From positions 1 to 12,639 of the forward strand of contig JAGGTZ010000229.1 in the NCBI GenBank assembly GCA_021158805.1: a stretch of 12,639 nucleotides of DNA, read 5' to 3'. Under the pieces are notes generated by a model, which worked only from the letters and a program-made list of their open reading frames with translations, did not search any database and was not told the origin of the DNA. This document shows, in pieces, positions 7,747-12,639 of this stretch (positions within the stretch are counted from its first letter, which is position 1; the number at the start of each line of letters is the position of its first letter). Both the position numbers and the translations under genes were made by a program. Source of the stretch: Thermoproteota archaeon. Lineage in GTDB: Archaea > Korarchaeota > Korarchaeia > Korarchaeales > Korarchaeaceae.

Positions 7747-7768
7747 AGGAGCACCATGTATTGCTCCT
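7747..7768. repeat. Inverted repeat AGGAGCA-N8-TGCTCCT between hypE and hypF
   Basis: A perfect 7-bp inverted repeat: AGGAGCA at 7747-7753 and TGCTCCT at 7762-7768, with an 8-nt spacer. It lies about 25 nt upstream of the hypF TATA-like box. It could be a protein-binding operator or, if transcribed from further upstream, a hairpin. TGCTCC also occurs upstream of the hypD TATA-like box (10224-10229). Confidence 0.45.
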
Positions 7769-7784
7769 ATCAGATAATACCGAG

Positions 7785-7807
7785 GACTGTAGCTTTTTAT
7801 TGCAGTC
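7785..7807. repeat. Inverted repeat flanking the hypF TATA box
   Basis: GACTGTA (7785-7791) pairs with TGCAGTC (7801-7807), seven positions with one G-T wobble, around a 9-nt T-rich spacer that holds the TATA-like box. A regulator bound to both arms would cover the TATA element. Function is inferred from position only. Confidence 0.4.
7793..7801 (+). promoter_or_regulatory. Putative TATA box of hypF (leaderless transcript)
   Basis: CTTTTTATT is centred about 28 nt before the hypF ATG at 7825. That spacing places the transcription start at or within a few bases of the ATG. No ribosome binding site is visible before the ATG, which agrees with a leaderless mRNA. Confidence 0.45.
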
Positions 7808-7824
7808 ACTGATTTCCGATCTGG

Positions 7825-10128
7825 ATGAGTAGTAAGTCCTCCCTCACCATTAGAATATCGGGTATAGTACAGGGAGTCGGCTTTAGACCATTCATTTACA
7901 GGGCAGCGACTAAGTCAGGGGTTAAGGGATATGTAAGAAATATGGGTGGTAGTGAGGTAGAGGTAAGGATCGAGGGGGAGGTCGGCCAGATTTCAAATTT
8001 CTTAAAACTCCTCTTCTTAGAGAAGCCACCTCCTGCGAAATTAGAGAAAGTTGTAATAGAAGAAAGCCAATTTAATGGGTTTGATAGTTTTACAATACTT
8101 CCTAGTGGAAAGGATAAAAAGCTGTACTCCATGATTCCTCCTGATATCGCTGTATGTGATAGCTGTATAGAGGAGGTATACGACCCGTCAGATAGGCATT
8201 ACATGTATGCCTTCAACAGCTGCGCATGGTGTGGTCCCAGGTTCTCCATGATGAGGGATGTACCTTATGATAGACAGAACACTTCCATGTATGATTTTCC
8301 ACTGTGCAATGAATGTAGGAGGGAGTATGAGGATCCCAGTAACATTAGGAGGTTCCACGCTCAGGGTATATCCTGTCCGAAGTGTGGACCCAGCCTCTGG
8401 CTCGAGGACTCTGAAGGAAAGAGGATCTATGTAGAAGATCCCATCTTAGAGGTCGCTCGACTCATAGATTCCGGTGCTATCATAGCTCTGAAGGGATTAG
8501 GCGGGTACCATATCGCCTGCCTAGCTACCGATGACTCGGTCATACGAAAACTTAGGGAGAGGAAAAAGAGGCCTTACAAACCTTTCGCCCTCATGGCATT
8601 AGATCTCGATACAGTTGAGAGATACTTGGAGCTAAATGACATTGGGAGGATGGTACTAACTAGCCCAGAGAGACCCATACTCCTCTTACCTAAGAGGGAG
8701 AATTCTAGACTCTCCGATTTGATAGCCCCGGGCTTGGATACCATAGGAGTCATGCTTCCTTATACACCTCTTCACCATATGATCCTCAATGAGACTGAAG
8801 ACAAGATACTGATCATGACAAGTGGAAACGAGCATAACAAACCCATGTGTACCAGCGTTGAGTGTGCTAGAAAGCGACTTTCTAAGATAGTGGACTACTT
8901 CCTCCACCATAATAGGGAGATAGTAAACAGGGTGGATGATAGCGTGGTCAGGTTCACAGCAGGCAGGTTAACTATGCTGAGAAGAGGTAGAGGCTATGCT
9001 CCAGCTTGGATAAGGCTTCCCTCTGAACTAGATAGACCTGTGATAGCATTCGGGGCGGAATTACAGACTGCGGGTGCTGTGGCCTTCTCCGATAAGGTGA
9101 TCTTAACACAATTTATTGGAGATACAGATGAGCTAGAGAACCTAGAATTCTTGGAAAGGATGATATCTTTCTTTTCCAATGTATATCAGGTGAGCCCATC
9201 CGAGGCTATCTTAGTAGCTGATATGCATCCCCAATATGCAACAAGAGTCCTAGCTGAGAGATGGTCTGAAAACTACGGCTCTGATTTAGTATTGGTACAG
9301 CATCATCACGCCCATATTATCTCGGTTATGGCGGAGGCCAAGTTACCACCTGATTCCAAGGTTATGGGGATAGCAGTCGATGGACTTGGATATGGCGAAG
9401 ATGGTACCTTCTGGGGAGGCGAGGTTCTCCTATCCAGCTATAGCTCATATAGGAGGATTGGTAGCCTAAGGGCCCAACCAATGCCCGGAGGCGATCTGGC
9501 TACTAGATATCCGGTGAGGATGCTAATAGGGATATTAAGTACCTTCATGTCGGATCCCGAGGTCATTGAGACCTTGGGTAAGCTTAATTTAATGGACAAA
9601 TTACCTAGAGGTCCGAAAGAAGTTGAAATATCCCTCCTGCAGGCCAGAAAGCGCTCTCCACTTATTTCGAGTGCTGGGCGAGTGCTGGATGCAATTTCGG
9701 CTCTATTAGGTTTATGTTATGAGAGGACGTATGAAGGAGAGCCTGCCATGAGGTTAGAGGCTGCTGCATCAAAAGGTAGGCTTATAGATGGATTAGAAGC
9801 TCCGATAGTGAGTAAAGATGGTATAAAAATTGTAGATACGAGTAGATTGGTAGAATCTATGTTAGAGATATCTGGGGAAATAGAAGATCTGGCTTATACC
9901 TCAACATATCTGCTCGGCTTCTCTTTGGGGAAAATAGCCGTTGAATCTTCCTCTTCTCATGATATTGAATTCATTGCCGTGTCCGGAGGAGCTGCTGTCA
10001 ATTCGATACTGATTAGGGGTATTGAGGATGCTGTAGGCACGGAAGGGTTAGATATCAGGCTTAACTATAAGGTCCCGCCGGGAGATGGCGGGATAGCTCT
10101 GGGTCAGGTCGCTTACCTACTAGAATAA
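7825..10128 (+). CDS. hypF: Carbamoyltransferase HypF
   Basis: Converts carbamoyl phosphate to carbamoyl-AMP and transfers the carbamoyl group to the C-terminal cysteine of HypE. The 767-residue protein has all expected domains in order. The acylphosphatase domain has GIVQGVGFRPF with catalytic R21, and N39. A double zinc finger has CxxC pairs at C111/C114, C133/C136, C161/C164 and C184/C187. The YrdC-like domain carries KGLGGYHIA from residue 223. The Kae1-like carbamoyltransferase domain has HHHAH at 493-497 and the C-terminal GDGGIALGQ from residue 753. The third finger spacing is 19 residues instead of the more usual 18, a one-residue insertion. ATG 7825 has no ribosome binding site but a well-placed TATA-like box. 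The gene is full length and looks functional. Confidence 0.97.
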   Translation: MSSKSSLTIRISGIVQGVGFRPFIYRAATKSGVKGYVRNMGGSEVEVRIEGEVGQISNFLKLLFLEKPPPAKLEKVVIEESQFNGFDSFTILPSGKDKKLYSMIPPDIAVCDSCIEEVYDPSDRHYMYAFNSCAWCGPRFSMMRDVPYDRQNTSMYDFPLCNECRREYEDPSNIRRFHAQGISCPKCGPSLWLEDSEGKRIYVEDPILEVARLIDSGAIIALKGLGGYHIACLATDDSVIRKLRERKKRPYKPFALMALDLDTVERYLELNDIGRMVLTSPERPILLLPKRENSRLSDLIAPGLDTIGVMLPYTPLHHMILNETEDKILIMTSGNEHNKPMCTSVECARKRLSKIVDYFLHHNREIVNRVDDSVVRFTAGRLTMLRRGRGYAPAWIRLPSELDRPVIAFGAELQTAGAVAFSDKVILTQFIGDTDELENLEFLERMISFFSNVYQVSPSEAILVADMHPQYATRVLAERWSENYGSDLVLVQHHHAHIISVMAEAKLPPDSKVMGIAVDGLGYGEDGTFWGGEVLLSSYSSYRRIGSLRAQPMPGGDLATRYPVRMLIGILSTFMSDPEVIETLGKLNLMDKLPRGPKEVEISLLQARKRSPLISSAGRVLDAISALLGLCYERTYEGEPAMRLEAAASKGRLIDGLEAPIVSKDGIKIVDTSRLVESMLEISGEIEDLAYTSTYLLGFSLGKIAVESSSSHDIEFIAVSGGAAVNSILIRGIEDAVGTEGLDIRLNYKVPPGDGGIALGQVAYLLE

Positions 10129-10206
10129 CAGCTTGAGAAGTTATTTGAGATCACATGGGGTCCAAGGGGTTTTCCTCGAATCGACGGCCTCTGTTATAGG
10201 GTAGTA

Positions 10207-10222
10207 GGGAACTCCGCTTCCC
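10207..10222. repeat. Short inverted repeat GGGAA-N6-TTCCC upstream of hypD
   Basis: A 5-bp perfect inverted repeat with a 6-nt spacer lies about 12 nt upstream of the BRE/TATA element of hypD. The stem is short and could be chance. The rest of the hypF-hypD gap (10129-10233) shows no other element I can support. Confidence 0.2.
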
Positions 10223-10233
10223 GTGCTCCACAT

Positions 10234-10247
10234 GAAAGACTTAAAAT
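10234..10247 (+). promoter_or_regulatory. BRE/TATA element of hypD
   Basis: GAAAGACTTAAAAT looks like a good archaeal BRE (GAAAGA) plus TATA box (CTTAAAAT). Its centre is about 27 nt before ATG 10271, which predicts transcription starting at or next to that ATG. The element lies downstream of two earlier in-frame starts (GTG 10223, ATG 10232), so neither would be in this transcript. Confidence 0.55.
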
Positions 10248-10270
10248 CCATTCCCATTCCAGGTGGTGGA

Positions 10271-11431
10271 ATGAAGGGAAATCCAAGTACTCTATTCAGG
10301 CAGAAGGAGCTAGCTATGGGGCTCTCTAAAGCAATCTCTAGAATCGCCTCAGAGTTAGAAGATGATGTTAAGATAATGAACTTCTGCGGAACTCATGAAT
10401 GGACTATAACGCATTTCGGCCTAAGAACGCTCATGCCCAAGAATATTGAACTCGTTGCTGGGCCAGGTTGCCCCGTCTGTATAACCCCTGGTTACTATGT
10501 CGATACAGCTATCAGATTAGCCCTAGATGGAGTAAGGGTATTCGCATATGGCGATACATACAGACTTCCAGGGAGACCAAGGAGTGATGGACCCAAGACT
10601 TTGGAGGAAGCTAAGTCCAGAGGTGCAGATATTAGGATAGTTTACAGTGTACGGGATGCCATAAGAATAGCAAAAGCCGATGGTAGAGACTCGGTATTTC
10701 TAGCAGTGGGTTTCGAGACAACAGCCCCGGCTACGCTCTCTCCCCTAGTAAATGGCTCCGTGCCCGAAAACCTAACCTTCATAAATGTTCACAGGTTGAC
10801 GCCTCCTATAATGAGATATGTCCTCGATAATTATCCTGAGTCCCCAATAAGAGGTGTGATAGCGCCTGGCCATGTTTCTACAATAACGGGCGCTAGCGCG
10901 TGGGAATTTGTACCGAAGGAATATGGGATCCCCATCATTGTCACTGGGTTCGAGCCGATAGATGTTCTTATAGCTATATTGGAAATTCTGAAGCAGTTAA
11001 AGGAGGGCAAACCTTCATTGGTGAATGAATATAGGAGAGCGGTCAGTTGGGAGGGTAACAGAAAAGCCCATAAGATGATCGAGGAGACTTGCGAGATAGT
11101 GGACTCTGGGTGGAGAGGGATTGGTTTCGTCCCAAAGAGCGGGCTAAGATTCAAGGGTAAGTTCAGGCGATTCGATTCTTTTGAAATTTATGGGATTCAA
11201 GAGCTGACTAAGGAGCTGTGGAGGGAAGATCTGTCGCCAGGATGTAGATGCGCCGAAATAACCTTAGGCATCGCTAAGCCAACAGATTGCCCAATGTTTA
11301 TGAAAGGATGTACACCAGAATCTCCGTATGGGCCGTGTATGGTATCTTCAGAGGGTACGTGCTCCATATGGGCAAGATATGGGGGTGGAGTGATGCTAGA
11401 GGAAATAGCTGAGGATTTAGGTTTATCGTAA
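10271..11431 (+). CDS. hypD: Hydrogenase formation protein HypD
   Basis: Iron-sulfur scaffold that, with HypC, carries and reduces the iron while CN and CO ligands are attached. The protein has 386 residues from ATG 10271, with NFCGTHE (C39), GPGCPVC (C67, C70) and a C-terminal cysteine set CRC...DCPMF...GCTPESPYGPC for the [4Fe-4S] cluster. Three facts favour ATG 10271 over the upstream GTG 10223 or ATG 10232. The first conserved cysteine then falls at position 39, close to its place in other HypD proteins. AGGTGGT lies just before it. A BRE/TATA element sits about 27 nt upstream. If the transcript really starts at the ATG, the AGGTGGT would not be transcribed and is coincidental. It is separated from hypF by 142 nt and appears to have its own promoter. 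Confidence 0.94.
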   Translation: MKGNPSTLFRQKELAMGLSKAISRIASELEDDVKIMNFCGTHEWTITHFGLRTLMPKNIELVAGPGCPVCITPGYYVDTAIRLALDGVRVFAYGDTYRLPGRPRSDGPKTLEEAKSRGADIRIVYSVRDAIRIAKADGRDSVFLAVGFETTAPATLSPLVNGSVPENLTFINVHRLTPPIMRYVLDNYPESPIRGVIAPGHVSTITGASAWEFVPKEYGIPIIVTGFEPIDVLIAILEILKQLKEGKPSLVNEYRRAVSWEGNRKAHKMIEETCEIVDSGWRGIGFVPKSGLRFKGKFRRFDSFEIYGIQELTKELWREDLSPGCRCAEITLGIAKPTDCPMFMKGCTPESPYGPCMVSSEGTCSIWARYGGGVMLEEIAEDLGLS

Positions 11432-11455
11432 CACCATAACCATTGTTTAGTAATA

Positions 11456-11464
11456 CTTAATAAA
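11456..11464 (+). promoter_or_regulatory. Putative TATA box of the cbiM/nikM transport operon
   Basis: CTTAATAAA lies in a 60-nt A/T-rich gap after hypD. Transcription starting about 26 nt downstream would begin near 11486. That is after the ATG at 11478 but just before the TTG at 11493, which supports the TTG as the real start. Confidence 0.4.
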
Positions 11465-11492
11465 AATCAAATTCTCAATGGCAGGGGGTAGC

Positions 11493-12117
11493 TTGCACAT
11501 ACCAGACGGCTTCCTAGACCCCATAATCTCCCTTTCGCTCTACGTGATAACTCTCATCGTAGTTATCTACAGCGCTAAAAGGTACTTCAGTGAGGATAAG
11601 GGCGATATCTCCTATCTTTCAGTCATTGCAGCCGCTATATTTGCTGCGCAGATGCTCAACTGGCCAATCCCAGGAGGAACCAGCGCCCATTTAGTCGCAG
11701 GAGCCCTGGCTGCTATGTTAATAGGTCCTTTTGGTGGATGCCTAGCGATGTTCATGAACTTAGTTGTCCAATGCCTCCTTATGGGAGATGGGGGAATCAC
11801 AGCCTTAGGCGCTAATTCATTCAACATGGCGATCGTAGATGTGTTTGTAGGGTATGCCATTTACAGGCTGGCATTGAAGGCTCTCGGCGAGCAAAGAAGA
11901 ATGATAGCTGCATTTTTAGGTGGATGGATTGGAATAGGCCTAGCCGCTACTGTTTGCGGCTTGGAAATAGGACTCTCCACTATTTGGATATCCAGTAGCA
12001 ATCACAGTTCCAGTGATGGCTAGTTGGCACTTAGCCCTAGGGGTTATAGAGGGAATTGTAACAGCGTTTGTCGTTGGTTATCTAGCTAGGAGATCACCCA
12101 ACCTTCTGTGGGGGTGA
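11493..12117 (+). pseudogene. cbiM: ECF transporter substrate-binding membrane subunit CbiM/NikM, frameshifted
   Basis: Membrane substrate-capture subunit of an ECF-type Ni2+/Co2+ importer. Starting at TTG 11493 the protein begins Met-His-Ile-Pro-Asp-Gly, and the N-terminal Met1-His2 is the metal site of the family. GGGGGT lies 3 nt before it. ATG 11478 in the same frame would bury this histidine at position 7. Hydrophobic segments and conserved stretches (NWPIPGGTSAHL, GPFGGCLAM, LGANSFNMA) are intact up to CGLEIGLST near 11981. The frame then runs into WISSSNHSSSDG and a stop at 12021-12023. The family sequence continues in the next frame from 11983 (FGYPVAITVPVMASWHLALG...) to TGA 12115-12117. 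One extra base, or two missing ones, accounts for this. It may be a sequencing error, a real mutation, or recoding. The hydrogenase neighbourhood suggests nickel over cobalt, but metal choice is not settled by sequence. Confidence 0.82.
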
Positions 12118-12121
12118 TGAA

Positions 12122-12403
12122 GTGAGTAGAAAAGCCCTTATCTTAATATTGGTACTGGTATTGGTTAGCCCCCTCTTCGGAGTTATTGGATCGGAAATCG
12201 TGGGTTATCATGAGCCTCTAGACGTGGCTGCTGAGCTAATTGGTTTAAGTGAGTCGGAACCTGTCTGGCAAGGTGTACTTCCAGACTACACGGTCCCCGG
12301 ACTGCCAGATGTAATAGGTTACATTATCGCTGGATTCGTAGGGGTAGGGATCCTCCTGTTACCAGCTATTCTCAGGGGTAAGGAATTTGGAGAAAGGAAT
12401 TAA
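12122..12403 (+). CDS. CbiN/NikN-like small membrane protein (PDGLE-type)
   Basis: Auxiliary membrane component of the ECF metal transporter, thought to help load metal into CbiM/NikM. The 93-residue protein has an N-terminal membrane segment (about residues 5-23). An extracytoplasmic loop follows with the DYTVPGLPD motif resembling PDGLE-domain proteins, then a second membrane segment (about 64-86) and a short basic/charged tail. It starts with GTG 12122, 4 nt after the GGGGGTGA that also contains the stop of the restored cbiM frame, so it was coupled to an intact cbiM. Its 3' end overlaps the next gene by 17 nt. Low sequence conservation of the family limits certainty. Confidence 0.75.
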   Translation: MSRKALILILVLVLVSPLFGVIGSEIVGYHEPLDVAAELIGLSESEPVWQGVLPDYTVPGLPDVIGYIIAGFVGVGILLLPAILRGKEFGERN

Positions 12404-12639
12404 GAATGCCTTCATAGGAATTGGTGAGTCCCTAGGCGAGTGGCTATCATCTATAGACTCATCTAGGGGGACACTTAGGAGAGTTAATCCCGTAACGTCT
12501 CTCATAGGAACGATCGTGGCTGTTGGACCGGTCTCGTTTGCTAGAACACCCCTTCCAATAATTTTTGGTCTAGCCAGCTCATTTATACTGACGCTAGTCG
12601 TGAATAGAGAGTTGAACATCAGGGCCCTTAAGATCTCCC
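12387..12639 (+). CDS. cbiQ: ECF transporter transmembrane subunit CbiQ/NikQ, 3' partial
   Basis: Start of the transmembrane coupling protein of the ECF importer, which links the ATPase to CbiM/NikM. The 84 visible codons run off the right edge. The likely start is TTG 12387 (reading MEKGIKNAFIGIGES), with GGGGT (12375-12379) 7 nt before it and a 17-nt overlap with the CbiN-like gene. The sequence shows an amphipathic N-terminus, the RRVNPVTSL segment in the place of the usual (D/H)PR-K-L stretch, and hydrophobic segments from about residue 36. The call rests on this pattern and on gene order (M-N-Q), and is less certain than for the hyp genes. An ATPase gene (cbiO/nikO) would be expected downstream. 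Confidence 0.72.
   Translation, partial: MEKGIKNAFIGIGESLGEWLSSIDSSRGTLRRVNPVTSLIGTIVAVGPVSFARTPLPIIFGLASSFILTLVVNRELNIRALKIS

Noticed and set aside
7621..7824. A non-coding RNA (C/D box, riboswitch or tRNA) between hypE and hypF
   Set aside because: A CTGA and two short hairpins are present, but there is no paired C box, no cloverleaf and no known riboswitch core.
11986..12023. The short CbiM form ending WISSSNHSSSDG as a natural C-terminus
   Set aside because: The family C-terminal segments continue in the next frame, so this tail is the product of the frameshift.
12404..12619. Minus-strand open frame (12359-12619) at the right edge
   Set aside because: It is antisense to the cbiQ reading frame, which has membrane segments and fits the M-N-Q gene order.

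Overview
The window is a compact [NiFe]-hydrogenase island from an archaeon. Three things point to Archaea. HdrA sits directly next to MvhD-MvhG-MvhA. HypB is of the Mrp/MinD ATPase type known from Thermococcales instead of the bacterial GTPase type. Several genes have a BRE/TATA-like element about 26 nt before a start codon, which suggests leaderless or nearly leaderless transcripts. Codon use favours AGA/AGG (Arg) and ATA (Ile), and TTG/GTG starts occur, as is common in thermophilic archaea. A TACK-type lineage such as Korarchaeota would fit, but that is a guess from gene content and cannot be shown without a tree.

Bases 1-4528 are one tightly packed plus-strand operon: hdrA (5' end cut by the window edge), mvhD, mvhG and mvhA. 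Together they are the H2-oxidising and flavin-bifurcating half of an MvhADG-HdrABC-type complex. HdrB and HdrC are not in the window. Bases 4592-5065 encode the peptidase that trims the hydrogenase large subunit. Bases 5120-7620 are a compact maturation operon, hypA - ATPase-type hypB - hypC - hypE. After a 204-nt gap with a TATA-like box and two inverted repeats come hypF (7825-10128) and hypD (10271-11431), each with its own apparent promoter. Bases 11493-12639 begin an ECF-type nickel/cobalt uptake operon: a cbiM/nikM gene with a frameshift near its 3' end, a small CbiN/PDGLE-like membrane protein, and the start of cbiQ/nikQ (cut by the right edge). The ATPase cbiO/nikO would be expected downstream.

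The genes form one pathway. The ECF transporter imports Ni2+. HypA and HypB load nickel. HypF and HypE make the cyanide ligand, and HypC-HypD assemble the Fe(CN)2CO centre. The peptidase then removes the MvhA tail, and mature MvhAG passes electrons through MvhD to the flavin of HdrA.

All supported genes are on the plus strand. I saw no tRNA, rRNA, CRISPR array, insertion sequence or attachment site. The main surprises are the frameshifted cbiM/nikM, the Mrp-type HypB that has lost the CPxC cysteine pair, and an inverted repeat flanking the hypF TATA box.
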